From assembly GCF_032302195.1 (NCBI RefSeq), contig NZ_CP135275.1:6167501-6231500 (forward strand): DNA of 64,000 nt, given 5' to 3'. Shown one piece after another: positions 1 through 7,951 of the stretch (positions within the stretch are counted from its first letter, which is position 1; every line of letters begins with the position of its first letter). The position numbers were made by a program, and so were the translations under genes. This DNA is from Paenibacillus sp. MMS20-IR301 (GTDB lineage: Bacteria; Bacillota; Bacilli; Paenibacillales; Paenibacillaceae). Under the pieces are notes generated by a model that did not search any database, was not told the origin of the DNA, and worked only from the letters and a program-made list of their open reading frames with translations.

Positions 1-319
1 TCTCGCGGTTTAGCTCATTGCAGTATTTGAGCCGGTCCATGTCGCGGACATGGGTGGTATAGCCCTTAATTTCGATGAGCAGCTTCACATATCCGGGCAG
101 CCAGGCGAAGTCGGCGAAATAGGATCTTCCCCGCCAGTCCAGCACCTCATATTCCGGATGCAGCCCGTCCAGCTGCCCCCGCAGCGGCCACCAGACATTA
201 CGCAGGAACAGAATTTCTGCATGGCGGTGCCCCCGCTCCAGCCGGCCGCGGCGTTCTCCCTCTGGTCTGCTGTCCAAGTGCCCGTTGATGAACGCCAAAT
301 GTGCTTCTTCAAATAACAT
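1..319 (-). CDS. Endonuclease-like (PD-(D/E)xK / DUF559-type) protein, partial
   Basis: The minus frame opens with ATG at 319-317 behind an AGGGGGGA ribosome binding site and is still open at the left edge, so 106 residues are visible and the C-terminus is missing. The visible part has an Asp at about residue 70 in FADFAW and a Glu-x-Lys at residues 83-85 in LIEIKGY. This spacing fits the PD-(D/E)xK nuclease core seen in DUF559-like proteins. No signal peptide or membrane segment is seen. The family assignment is an inference from the motif spacing; the function is unknown. A terminator-like hairpin sits immediately upstream of its ribosome binding site. Confidence 0.6.
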   Translation of the reverse strand, partial: MLFEEAHLAFINGHLDSRPEGERRGRLERGHRHAEILFLRNVWWPLRGQLDGLHPEYEVLDWRGRSYFADFAWLPGYVKLLIEIKGYTTHVRDMDRLKYCNELNRE

Positions 320-339
320 ATTCGCTCAATCCCCCCTGT

Positions 340-386
340 AAAATAGAAAACGCCCCGGAAGCCCTCTTAAGGGCAACCGGGACGTT
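340..386 (-). terminator. Rho-independent terminator or leader attenuator
   Basis: On the minus strand a long stem (AACGTCCCGG pairing with CCGGGGCGTT, inner GCCCTTAAGAGGGC) is followed by TTTTCTATTTT. It ends the methyltransferase transcript. The U-tract also runs almost directly into the ribosome binding site of the next gene at about 331-337, so it may act as an attenuator for that gene. Confidence 0.75.
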
Positions 387-477
387 CTTCGTCTCGCTGT
401 TATTAAGTATAGGCCGGATACTTCAGGAAGGCCAGAGTGCTTTTTATTTACGTATTAGCATTCACACATTCGCACAT

Positions 478-1302
478 CTACTTCACTCCGATCCGCATCC
501 GGTAGCTGATCGGCACCTGCAGGGTCCGGCCTTGGAAATAATCCTGGACCGCTGCCGAGAAACCGGCGATGTCCGTCTCGAGCAGAGCGGGATCCAGCTT
601 CAGGACGGACTGGATTCCGCCTTGGCTGAGAGTCAGGCCGATGTACCGCTCAGCATTGCAGGCCTCCATATTATGAAAAACAACCTCCCGGGCGTAGGTA
701 AACAGCCCGCTTGCTTTGATCCGGGCGAGGTGTCCTTCCTTATCCCACTTGCGGGCCTGCTCTGCGGCCGGCTGCCGCTCAGCAAGCAGGGCATCAGCAG
801 AGGCAATCAGCCCGTTATAGCGGGCTTCAACCGCCGGGTGCAGCATCAGGGGCCAGTCGCAGTCATAGGCGGCAAAGATACCGCCGGTTCGCAGACAGCG
901 GGAGATTTCCTGCAGGGTGCTGGACGGGTCCATCCAGTGGAAGGACTGCGAGCAGGTAACGATATCGACAGTGCCCGAGGGGAACGGCAGCTCATTGGAA
1001 TAGCCTTGAACAAAGGATAAAGCGCTGCTTCCGGCGTGCAGAGCGGCAAGCTTCTCTTGTGCTTTGCCCAGCATATCGGGATTAGGCTCCACTCCTGTTA
1101 CCTGATCCGCAGCGTCCTTCCACAGGAAGGTGGAGAGACCGGTACCGCAGCCGATGTCAGCCACCAGGGCCGGGCGGCGGCCGAGATAGGTACTCAGCAG
1201 CCCGGTAACCAGCGGCGGCGCTTCGGGCCTGTAGCGGTCGTAATTGTCCTGATAGCCCAGGAACCGGTCAATATTTGCCTTGCTGTTGCCTGATGGAATC
1301 AT
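478..1302 (-). CDS. Class I SAM-dependent methyltransferase
   Basis: The 274-residue protein has the class I motif I DIGCGTG at residues 49-55, an acidic residue after strand 2 (VEPNPDML) for the SAM ribose, and a later FPSGTVDIVTCSQSFHW stretch typical of methyltransferase domain 11. ATG at 1302 has GAGGAGG eight bases upstream. The fold and SAM binding are clear, but the substrate cannot be told from sequence. It is a soluble cytoplasmic protein. It lies downstream of mqnD on the same strand, but a 139-base gap makes co-transcription uncertain. A role in quinone methylation is possible but not supported by any specific motif. Confidence 0.85.
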   Translation of the reverse strand: MIPSGNSKANIDRFLGYQDNYDRYRPEAPPLVTGLLSTYLGRRPALVADIGCGTGLSTFLWKDAADQVTGVEPNPDMLGKAQEKLAALHAGSSALSFVQGYSNELPFPSGTVDIVTCSQSFHWMDPSSTLQEISRCLRTGGIFAAYDCDWPLMLHPAVEARYNGLIASADALLAERQPAAEQARKWDKEGHLARIKASGLFTYAREVVFHNMEACNAERYIGLTLSQGGIQSVLKLDPALLETDIAGFSAAVQDYFQGRTLQVPISYRMRIGVK

Positions 1303-1441
1303 AAGATGAGCCTCCTCACGGATTGTAGATAGGGTAAGGGTTGGAAAGCCTGGTGGCTACCAGGATTATTCAATTATCTGACTCCGGAGCGGCGGGGCCG
1401 CCTGGCTACCGGCAGAATGGTCCAGAACTCCGGTAATGCAG

Positions 1442-2293
1442 CTACCGCAGCAGTGCCGGATTTATGGCCGGAACGAGACCTTCGGCTGCAGCCCGGTTCA
1501 GCAAAGCAGAGATTGCACCATAACCGTCATCTCCCAGATTCATGGAGAATTCATTGACGTACAAATCGATGTGCGATTTGGCTACCTCAGGGGAGAGCTC
1601 CTGGGCGTGGCTCAGAACATATTCCTGAGTATCGAGCGGATGGTCCCAGGCATGCTGCAGCGAGCTGCGGATCCAGCCGGTAATGGCTTCATGGTCCAGA
1701 TCCCGGCGGGCAATGATGGCCCCGAGCGGAATCGGCAGACCGGTATCGCTCTCCCACCAGCTGCCCAGATCGGCGAGCAGTTGGAGATTATAGGAAGGGT
1801 AGGTGAACCGTGCCTCGTGAATCACCAGACCGGCATCGATTGCCCCGCTCTGCACCGCAGGCATAATCTCATCAAACGGCATGACGATAATCTCGGCAGG
1901 GTCGCCCGATACCTGCTGCGCTGCCCACAGGCGGAACAGCAGGTAGGCTGTGGAGCGCTCGCTCGGAACAGCGATTTTCCGTCCGGACAGCTCACGCGGG
2001 TGCTTGATGGCACCTGCTCCTTTACGGCTCAGCACCAGCGGGCCGCAGCCCCGTCCGAGTGCGCCTCCGCAGGGCAGCAGCCTGTAGTTATCCAGTACCC
2101 AGGGGAGGGCGGCGTAGGAGATTTTCAGCACCTCGGGCCCGCGGCCCTCTGCGGCCAGTTCATTGGTAATGTTAATATCGGCATAGGTAATATTCAGCGC
2201 CGGCGCATCCGGCACCAGCCCGTGCGCCCAGGCATGAAAGACAAAGGTATCGTTAGGGCAAGGGGAAAACGCAATATTAAGCTCAGCTGTCAT
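1442..2293 (-). CDS. mqnD: 1,4-dihydroxy-6-naphthoate synthase (futalosine pathway)
   Basis: This 283-residue protein matches MqnD: a periplasmic-binding-protein-like fold beginning with FSPCPNDTFVFHA near the N-terminus and GPLVLSRKG further in. In the futalosine route to menaquinone, MqnD cleaves cyclic dehypoxanthinyl futalosine to 1,4-dihydroxy-6-naphthoate. The ATG at 2293-2291 follows directly after the mqnB stop codon at 2296-2294, so the two genes are translationally coupled. Length and lack of a signal peptide agree with the cytoplasmic enzyme. Other pathway genes (mqnA, mqnC, mqnE) are not in this window. Confidence 0.9.
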   Translation of the reverse strand: MTAELNIAFSPCPNDTFVFHAWAHGLVPDAPALNITYADINITNELAAEGRGPEVLKISYAALPWVLDNYRLLPCGGALGRGCGPLVLSRKGAGAIKHPRELSGRKIAVPSERSTAYLLFRLWAAQQVSGDPAEIIVMPFDEIMPAVQSGAIDAGLVIHEARFTYPSYNLQLLADLGSWWESDTGLPIPLGAIIARRDLDHEAITGWIRSSLQHAWDHPLDTQEYVLSHAQELSPEVAKSHIDLYVNEFSMNLGDDGYGAISALLNRAAAEGLVPAINPALLR

Positions 2294-3004
2294 CTATAGC
2301 ACCTCCACTAAAATAGCCGCTGCTGCGCTCAAGGCATCCAGCGCTTCATTGATCTTCCACGCGGCCCGGTCGCGCGGGCCGACCGGGTTCGAGATCGCGC
2401 GCAGCTCAAGCGCCGCGATCCCCAGCCTTTGCGCGGCCACGGCAACCCCGTGGCCTTCCATCGCCTCCGCCGCCGCCTGCGGGTGGCGGGCGGCCAGGGC
2501 CGCGGCCGTACCGGCGGTGCCGGTCGCGGTGGACACGGTAAGCACGGTGCCCGTGCTTACCGGTAGCCCGGCCGCAGCCAGCGCGGCCGCAAGGGCCTGT
2601 ACCGTGCCGCCGGGCGCCGGCACGGACACGCTGCCGAAGCCGAGCTCGGCAGCGCTGCGGAAGCCCTCCGGCGTCTCCGCGCCGAGGGCCGCGTCAAGCA
2701 TCTCGCTGGCGACAACCAGCGAGCCTACAGGGGCGCGGCCCGGGAAGCCGCCGCCGATCCCGGCGCTGACGGCCCAGCCGTAGGAGCCGGCTGCCAGAGC
2801 GGCGGCGGTGCCCGCCGCAGCCGCAGCGGTACCGGCGCCCGCTGCAATGACATGGAACCTGCGGTCGCCCCGCAGGCCGCGCAGGACGGCATCCCGCTCA
2901 GCCGCGACTGCCGTCACAATCAGCACCTCCGCGTGTGCCGCTGCGGGCAGGGATTCACCAGCGGATGCATCCCGTTCCGGTCTGTCTGTTGATGTTGATT
3001 CCAT
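2294..3004 (-). CDS. mqnB: Futalosine hydrolase
   Basis: The protein belongs to the nucleoside phosphorylase/MTAN superfamily: an early VLIVTAVAAERDAV strand, SAGIGGGFPG for nucleoside binding, and AMEGHGVA near the C-terminus containing the conserved Met-Glu. MqnB removes hypoxanthine from futalosine. I choose ATG 3004, giving 236 residues, because AGGAGG lies ten bases upstream; an in-frame start at 3088 would add 28 residues without a comparable site. The gene is exceptionally rich in Ala, Gly and GC compared with its neighbours. It abuts mqnD directly, forming a two-gene menaquinone unit. Confidence 0.9.
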   Translation of the reverse strand: MESTSTDRPERDASAGESLPAAAHAEVLIVTAVAAERDAVLRGLRGDRRFHVIAAGAGTAAAAAGTAAALAAGSYGWAVSAGIGGGFPGRAPVGSLVVASEMLDAALGAETPEGFRSAAELGFGSVSVPAPGGTVQALAAALAAAGLPVSTGTVLTVSTATGTAGTAAALAARHPQAAAEAMEGHGVAVAAQRLGIAALELRAISNPVGPRDRAAWKINEALDALSAAAAILVEVL

Positions 3005-3340
3005 TCGGGTGAAGCCTCCTCTATATGAACTGGACTTGCTTCTATTATTCGCACCCAAAAGGATACGCCGATTTAACGGTGAGGTCAAACCGGCTGCAAG
3101 TTCTGGCAGTTTCTATTGAGCTGACTGTAGGGTGGGGAAGAATACTCCATTACATTCAGTCAGGTGCTTTTCATACCATTTTATCTTTACTGTACGCGTG
3201 CCAAATGAAAAAATAAGCGGGAAAATATCAGCTAATAACGGAGAGCTCTTGAAAAGTACGAATGATATAGCTTGATCTGGAACCTTCCAATTTATTAGCG
3301 CTAAGAGGATGTCCATAACAAAGGCGCAACAAAGGAGCGA

Positions 3341-3532
3341 AAGTGCAATTGTATTTTATACTGTAGATCTCTTGCAAAACGCTCCAAATATTCATTCTAT
3401 TGTATTTTGTACAATGCATTTCAGGTAAATGAGCTTTAAATGCCTAAATCAGAAGAAGCTAGTGTACAAAATACAATAGATTCTGTTTTTAGGCGCTTTT
3501 AACCGTAATCTGCTGTACAAAGTGCAATAGAA
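3341..3532. repeat. Intergenic repeat copies of TGTACAAAATACAATAGA type
   Basis: The 655-base gap between mqnB and mhqR carries no credible gene. It holds an 18-base element at 3463-3480 (TGTACAAAATACAATAGA), its exact reverse complement at 3396-3413, a variant copy at 3514-3531 (TGTACAAAGTGCAATAGA), and a degenerate related stretch at 3341-3360. The first two form an inverted pair with a 49-base spacer. No transposase or long terminal structure is seen. Confidence 0.65.
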
Positions 3533-3572
3533 CTCCCCGCGCCCCCCGGTCAAACAACTTTATTGCAAACAG

Positions 3573-3620
3573 TTGACAACGGCTGAAGCATGCTGTATAT
3601 TTATCTTAACTTAAAGATAA
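3573..3620 (+). promoter_or_regulatory. mhqR promoter with MhqR-type operator
   Basis: TTGACA at 3573-3578 and TATATT at 3596-3601 are separated by 17 bases, an excellent SigA promoter. The 18-base imperfect palindrome TATCTTAACTTAAAGATA at 3602-3619 begins just after the -10 box, and a further AACTTAAAGATAA half-site follows. It resembles the operator before doxX, so autorepression by the MarR-family product is likely. Confidence 0.75.
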
Positions 3621-3659
3621 TTAACTTAAAGATAAATACAAAAGACAGGAGGTGCACAT

Positions 3660-4133
3660 ATGAGCGACAACAAGGAGACCCTTAACGCGGCAGCAGGCAG
3701 TCAGAGTGACCAGGATGAGGCAGTATCGCTGAAATTGTTCGTAGTTTTGTCTAAGGCGTATAAGAGCCTGATGGATCTGGCCGTGAAGGATATGAAGAGC
3801 CACGGGCTGGCTTCGGCGGAGTTCATGGTGCTGGAGGTCCTGTATCATAGAACGCGGATTCCGCTGCAGCAGATCGGCGAGAAGATTCTTGTGACCAGCG
3901 GCAGCATCACCTACAACATCGACAAGCTGGAGAAGCGCGGACTGCTGAAGCGTGTTCCATGCAGCGACGACCGGCGCGTGACCTATGCTGAGATTACGGA
4001 AGCGGGGCGGGAGCTGTTCGATGATATTTTCCCCCGTCATATCCAGTCTATACACAGCCTGATGGGCGGACTGAGCAGTGAAGAGAAGGCCCAGGCAACC
4101 CTGCTGCTGAAGAAGCTGGGCAAGGGAGTATAG
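3660..4133 (+). CDS. mhqR: MarR-family repressor, MhqR-like
   Basis: This 157-residue winged-helix protein contains the MarR core LQQIGEKILVTSGSITYNIDKLEKRG followed by the wing DDRRVTYAEITEAG (shown as separate segments, about residues 77-120). It closely resembles Bacillus MhqR in layout. MhqR represses genes for detoxifying methylhydroquinone, catechol and other quinone-like electrophiles. ATG 3660 has AGGAGGTG upstream. The next three genes are the expected regulon members, and a matching palindromic operator lies before them and before this gene. The inducer is inferred from the family, not shown. Confidence 0.85.
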   Translation: MSDNKETLNAAAGSQSDQDEAVSLKLFVVLSKAYKSLMDLAVKDMKSHGLASAEFMVLEVLYHRTRIPLQQIGEKILVTSGSITYNIDKLEKRGLLKRVPCSDDRRVTYAEITEAGRELFDDIFPRHIQSIHSLMGGLSSEEKAQATLLLKKLGKGV

Positions 4134-4447
4134 AAGCGCAGGGCCGCCGCTCCCAGGTGCCGCCTGATTAGAAGTTCAGCCGGCAGCCGGCGTTATATGG
4201 TAAACTGCAGCCCGTCCGGGCACATCATGCAGCCATATTAACATCATTCAGTATTAATGCATGCATGGTCGTTATATTAATCCGCAGGAAGACTAGGCGA
4301 TCATATGCAGCAGTAATGTTACCGAAGTTACCTGGGCAAGAACGCATGACTTAGAGTTCAGCAGAAGCAAATAGAGAGAATCAAAAATTTTTAGTCAATA
4401 TCTTAACGTTAAGATAATTAAAATCGAGAGAATGAGGAGTGTTTAAA
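4134..4447. other. Intergenic region mhqR-doxX
   Basis: This 314-base gap contains no convincing ORF. Its only clear content is the operator/promoter near its right end, listed separately. No strong terminator for mhqR was recognised. Confidence 0.6.
4391..4418 (+). promoter_or_regulatory. Perfect 18-bp MhqR-type operator over the mhq operon promoter
   Basis: TATCTTAACGTTAAGATA at 4399-4416 is a perfect palindrome. It overlaps a plausible promoter (TTAGTC at 4391-4396, GATAAT at 4413-4418, spacer 16). Its outer arms match the ATCT...AGAT ends of the B. subtilis MhqR operator, so repressor binding would occlude RNA polymerase. Confidence 0.75.
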
Positions 4448-4849
4448 ATGGTTAGTGTAGGTTTATTGTTGATCAGATTGGTAATTGGTGTAGCGTTTAT
4501 CGGGCATGGTGCACAGAAGCTGTTCGGCTGGTTCGGCGGCTACGGTCCCAAAGGCACAGGCGGCTGGATGGAGTCCATCGGCATTAAGCCGGGCGTGCGC
4601 ATGGCGGTACTGGCAGGGCTGATGGAGCTGGTTGGCGGGTTGCTGTTCACACTCGGCCTGCTGACACCGGTGGCTGCTGTCCTGATTGCTGCAACTATGC
4701 TTGGCGCGATTGTCAAAGTGCATGCTCCGAACGGCTTCTGGTCTACAGCTAACGGTATTGAATTTCCGCTGACACTGCTGGTGGTTGCGGTAGCGGTAGC
4801 ATTGACCGGAGCAGGATCGATCTCTCTGGATGCCATCTTCTTTAATTAA
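4448..4849 (+). CDS. mhqP: DoxX family membrane protein, MhqP-like
   Basis: The 133-residue protein has four predicted membrane helices and the DoxX hallmark GHGAQKLFGWFGG near residues 18-30. ATG 4448 has GAGGAG eight bases upstream; a GTG at 4439 overlaps that site and is rejected. In B. subtilis, MhqP is the DoxX partner in the quinone-inducible mhqNOP operon, and this gene stands in the same setting, directly after a palindromic operator and before a ring-cleaving dioxygenase. The biochemical role of DoxX proteins in this context is not settled. Confidence 0.8.
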   Translation: MVSVGLLLIRLVIGVAFIGHGAQKLFGWFGGYGPKGTGGWMESIGIKPGVRMAVLAGLMELVGGLLFTLGLLTPVAAVLIAATMLGAIVKVHAPNGFWSTANGIEFPLTLLVVAVAVALTGAGSISLDAIFFN

Positions 4850-4896
4850 TCGAAACTAATGAAATATCATAAACTCAAATTCAGGAGGGCTTACTC

Positions 4897-5847
4897 ATGA
4901 CTATGCAAACTGCAGGAATTCATCATATTACCGCTTTTGTAGGGGATGCACAGCGTAACGCTGACTTTTATGCCGGAATTCTCGGGCTGCGGCTCGTTAA
5001 AAAAACGATCAACTTCGACGCTCCCGAGGTCTATCACCTCTACTTCGGCAATGAGCAGGGTGCGCCGGGCACAATCATCACCTTCTTCCCGTGGTCTACC
5101 GGACGCAAGGGCAGAATCGGCGGCGGGCAGGTGGGCGTAACTACTTATGCGGTACCTGCCGGCTCCCTTGGGTTCTGGGAGCAGAGGCTGGCTGCCTATC
5201 AGATTCCCGTTACCAAGGTTACCCGGATCGGCGAGTCCTATCTCTCCTTCGCGGATTTCGACGGGCTGCGGATTGAACTGGCAGAGCGTGAGGAAGGGGC
5301 GCTTAGCACCTGGTCCTTCGGCGGAGTCCCTGTTGAACATGCAATCAAAGGCTTCGGCGGCGCCGTACTCTACAGCACGGCACCGGATAAGACGGCAGAT
5401 ACGCTCTCCCGGACAATGGGCATGGAGCAGATTGCCGAAGGCGACGGCTACATCCGGTATAGAGCAGCTGGTGATATCGGGAATATCATCGATCTGAAGT
5501 CGGCTCCGGTACCGCAGGGGGCAGGCGGCACAGGAACTGTCCACCATATCGCCTGGCGGGCGGCAGATGATGCCGATCAGCTGGAATGGGGCCGCCGCGT
5601 ACAGAGTCACGGCTATCAGCCGACTCCGGTACAGGACCGCCAGTACTTCAACGCCATCTACTTCCGTGAAGAGGGGGGAATCCTGTTCGAGATTGCTACT
5701 GATCCTCCGGGCTTCGCCCGTGACGAAGCTCCGGATGCGCTGGGACAGAAGCTGATGCTTCCGGCATGGTTTGAGCCGCACCGCAGCACGATCGAGGAGA
5801 ACTTAAGCCCGTTTGAAATCCGCGAAATCGGGGTGAAGCAGGTATGA
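4897..5847 (+). CDS. mhqO: Ring-cleaving dioxygenase (vicinal oxygen chelate family), MhqO-like
   Basis: The 316-residue protein has two vicinal-oxygen-chelate halves, beginning at HHITAFVGD (about residue 9) and HHIAWRAAD (about residue 216). The likely metal ligands His10, His217 and Glu265 (GILFEIATD) are all present. Such proteins are thought to open hydroquinone or catechol rings, and MhqO homologs are induced by quinones in Bacillus. ATG 4897 follows AGGAGG. It lies 47 bases after doxX and overlaps the following esterase by four bases, so the three genes form an operon. Its natural substrate is not identifiable from sequence. Confidence 0.85.
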   Translation: MTMQTAGIHHITAFVGDAQRNADFYAGILGLRLVKKTINFDAPEVYHLYFGNEQGAPGTIITFFPWSTGRKGRIGGGQVGVTTYAVPAGSLGFWEQRLAAYQIPVTKVTRIGESYLSFADFDGLRIELAEREEGALSTWSFGGVPVEHAIKGFGGAVLYSTAPDKTADTLSRTMGMEQIAEGDGYIRYRAAGDIGNIIDLKSAPVPQGAGGTGTVHHIAWRAADDADQLEWGRRVQSHGYQPTPVQDRQYFNAIYFREEGGILFEIATDPPGFARDEAPDALGQKLMLPAWFEPHRSTIEENLSPFEIREIGVKQV

Positions 5848-6467
5848 TCCATATCTATAAGCAAGGTACAGATGCAAGTCTGCCGACACTTGTATTATTC
5901 CACGGTACCGGCGGCAGCGAGCAGGATCTGCTGCCGCTGGCCGGGCTGCTGGCCCCGGGCGCCCCGGTGCTCGGCATCCGCGGCAATGTGCTGGAGAATG
6001 GAATGCCGCGCTTCTTCCGGCGGCTGGCTGAAGGGATATTCGATGAGGAGGATCTGATCTTCCGCACCCGTGAAGTGAAGGGATTTCTGGAGGAGGCTGC
6101 GCTGAAATACGGATTCGATGCTGACAATCTTGTTGCTGTCGGCTACTCGAACGGGGCGAATATCGCCGGCAGCCTGCTCTTCCATTACGGGAACATCTTC
6201 CGGGCAGCGGTGCTGCTGCACCCGATGGTCCCGCTGCGCGGGCTTGAACTGCCGCCGCTGCAAGGTGTTCCCATCTTTATCGGTGCCGGGACTAACGATC
6301 CGATTATCCGCTCTGAAGAGACCAGGGAGCTGGAGGCACTCCTGAGCGGTGCAGGGGCAGAGGTTACCGCACACTGGGGCAATCAGGGACACCGCCTGAG
6401 CGCCGCTGAAGCTGAGGCGGCCAGAGATTGGCTGGCTAAACTCATAGCGGCGGATCAAAGCAAATAA
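5844..6467 (+). CDS. mhqD: Alpha/beta-hydrolase (phospholipase/carboxylesterase type), MhqD-like
   Basis: This 207-residue alpha/beta-hydrolase has the nucleophile elbow GYSNG (Ser102), a likely acid in GTNDP (Asp152) and the catalytic His in NQGHR (His183). HGTGGSEQD near the N-terminus supplies the oxyanion region. It matches the MhqD class of carboxylesterases found beside MhqE/MhqO dioxygenases. Its ATG overlaps the dioxygenase stop by four bases (ATGA), so translation is coupled. It is the last gene of the mhq operon and is followed by a strong terminator. Confidence 0.85.
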   Translation: MIHIYKQGTDASLPTLVLFHGTGGSEQDLLPLAGLLAPGAPVLGIRGNVLENGMPRFFRRLAEGIFDEEDLIFRTREVKGFLEEAALKYGFDADNLVAVGYSNGANIAGSLLFHYGNIFRAAVLLHPMVPLRGLELPPLQGVPIFIGAGTNDPIIRSEETRELEALLSGAGAEVTAHWGNQGHRLSAAEAEAARDWLAKLIAADQSK

Positions 6468-6481
6468 ATGAGTACCCGGAC

Positions 6482-6547
6482 AACCGTCTGCGGGGCTGCT
6501 GACCAGTGACTTCATTGTCAACTGTAAGCCCCTGCAGGCGGTTTTTT
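6482..6547 (+). terminator. Terminator of the mhq operon
   Basis: AACCGTCTGCGGGGCT pairs with AGCCCCTGCAGGCGGTT (one bulged base) around a longer loop, followed by TTTTTT. It lies directly after the esterase stop. Confidence 0.8.
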
Positions 6548-6698
6548 ATTGAAATAAATAGGAATTGATGTGTTTGCGCATAGAATTGCCCGTATCTATT
6601 TCCCGTTAATGCATAAAAGCATTGAACAATCCGGCTGCGATCAGGTAGTATGGGGAAATACAAAAATCGGGCCTGCTTAATAATCAAGGAGGTTGCCA

Positions 6699-6725
6699 GT
6701 GAAAGGTTGCGTCGTTAAATCATGA
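6699..6725 (+). CDS. Eight-codon leader ORF upstream of the MFS efflux gene
   Basis: GTG at 6699 has a consensus AAGGAGGT five bases upstream and reads MKGCVVKS before a TGA that overlaps the ATG of the transporter (ATGA at 6722-6725). The transporter itself lacks a well-spaced ribosome binding site. This suggests a translated leader coupled to the efflux gene, as in translation-controlled resistance genes. Whether the peptide has a sensing role is unknown. Confidence 0.5.
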   Translation: MKGCVVKS

Positions 6726-7951
6726 TTAAGCAAAACCATCTTACAAGCCTGGCGGCTGACGGGCCGTCCAAGAAACAGCGGCTGCAGCTTGCAGTCATCC
6801 TGGGAGCCATTGCTACAATCGGCCCTCTGTCCATTGATATGTACCTGCCGGCACTGCCCGCGCTGAGCACACATTTCTCGACCAGTGCGGCTATGGTCCA
6901 GCTCAGCCTGACCTTCTTCCTGCTGGGGCTGGCCTCGGGCCAGCTGGTGGCAGGACCGCTCAGTGATATGCACGGCCGGCGTCTGCCGCTGTTTATCGGC
7001 ATGGTTATTTATGCAGCTTCCTCGCTGCTCTGCGCGTTCAGTCCCTCCATCGGTCTGCTGATTCTGCTGCGTTTCATCCAGGGGCTGGCCGGCTCGGTCG
7101 GTGTAGTCATCTCCCGGGCTGCTGTCCGTGATATGTACAGCGGTCCGGAGCTGACGAAGTTCTTCTCGCTGCTGATGATTGTCAACGGACTGGGACCGAT
7201 CTTCGCCCCCGTGATCGGCGGACAGCTCCTGAGAGTGACCACCTGGCAGGGTGTGTTTGTCGTGCTCTTCTTCTGCGGCCTGCTCTTTGCGGCGACTATT
7301 CTGCTGCGTCTGCCGGAGACCCTGCCGAAGGAGCGGCGTGTCAAAAGCGGTCTTAAAGGCACCTTGCACACCTTCCTTATTCTGCTCCGTAATATGAAAT
7401 TTATGGGATATGCCCTCTCCCAGGGATTCGTTACGGCGGCCATGTTCGCTTATATCTCTGGTTCTTCCTTCGTACTGCAGATTATTTACGGGGTGACCCC
7501 GCAAATGTACAGCCTGATCTTCGCGGTTAACGGCATCGGCATTATTATTACCGGTCAGATTGCCGGCAGGCTGGCTGGCAGAGTCGGTGAACGGAAGCTG
7601 CTGGTCAGCGGCCTTCTGCTCTGTACGCTTGGCGGAGCCGCCCTGCTGGTTACACTGCTTGCCGGCGGAGGCCTGCCGGTGGTTCTGCTCTGCCTGTTCG
7701 CTGTTGTCTCCAGTGTAGGACTGGTATCAACCACCAGCTTCTCACTGGCGATGCAGGATCAGGGGGAAACCGCAGGCAGTGCCTCGGCACTCCTCGGGCT
7801 GCTTCCGCTGCTTCTGGGGAGCTGCGCCGCGCCGCTGGTCGGACTTGGCGGCAGCGGTTCTGCAGTGCCGATGGCACTGGTTATCGCTTCAGCCGGTGTC
7901 CTGTCTATCCTGTCTTATCTGCTGCTCTGCCGCAGGGAGGAGAGATCATGA
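6722..7951 (+). CDS. Bcr/CflA-type multidrug MFS transporter
   Basis: The 409-residue protein has 12 predicted transmembrane helices. It carries the Bcr/CflA N-terminal signature IDMYLPALP and the MFS motif A between helices 2 and 3 (GPLSDMHGRR, about residues 78-87). Members are drug:proton antiporters of the DHA1 12-TMS group. The ATG has no good ribosome binding site of its own; the site at 6687-6693 instead serves a tiny leader ORF whose stop overlaps this start. The gene overlaps the next transporter by four bases. Substrate is unknown. Confidence 0.85.
   Translation: MIKQNHLTSLAADGPSKKQRLQLAVILGAIATIGPLSIDMYLPALPALSTHFSTSAAMVQLSLTFFLLGLASGQLVAGPLSDMHGRRLPLFIGMVIYAASSLLCAFSPSIGLLILLRFIQGLAGSVGVVISRAAVRDMYSGPELTKFFSLLMIVNGLGPIFAPVIGGQLLRVTTWQGVFVVLFFCGLLFAATILLRLPETLPKERRVKSGLKGTLHTFLILLRNMKFMGYALSQGFVTAAMFAYISGSSFVLQIIYGVTPQMYSLIFAVNGIGIIITGQIAGRLAGRVGERKLLVSGLLLCTLGGAALLVTLLAGGGLPVVLLCLFAVVSSVGLVSTTSFSLAMQDQGETAGSASALLGLLPLLLGSCAAPLVGLGGSGSAVPMALVIASAGVLSILSYLLLCRREERS

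Noticed and set aside
3025..3419. Short ORFs of 60-67 codons in the mqnB-mhqR gap
   Set aside because: They lack ribosome sites and family features, overlap each other on both strands and run through the repeat elements.
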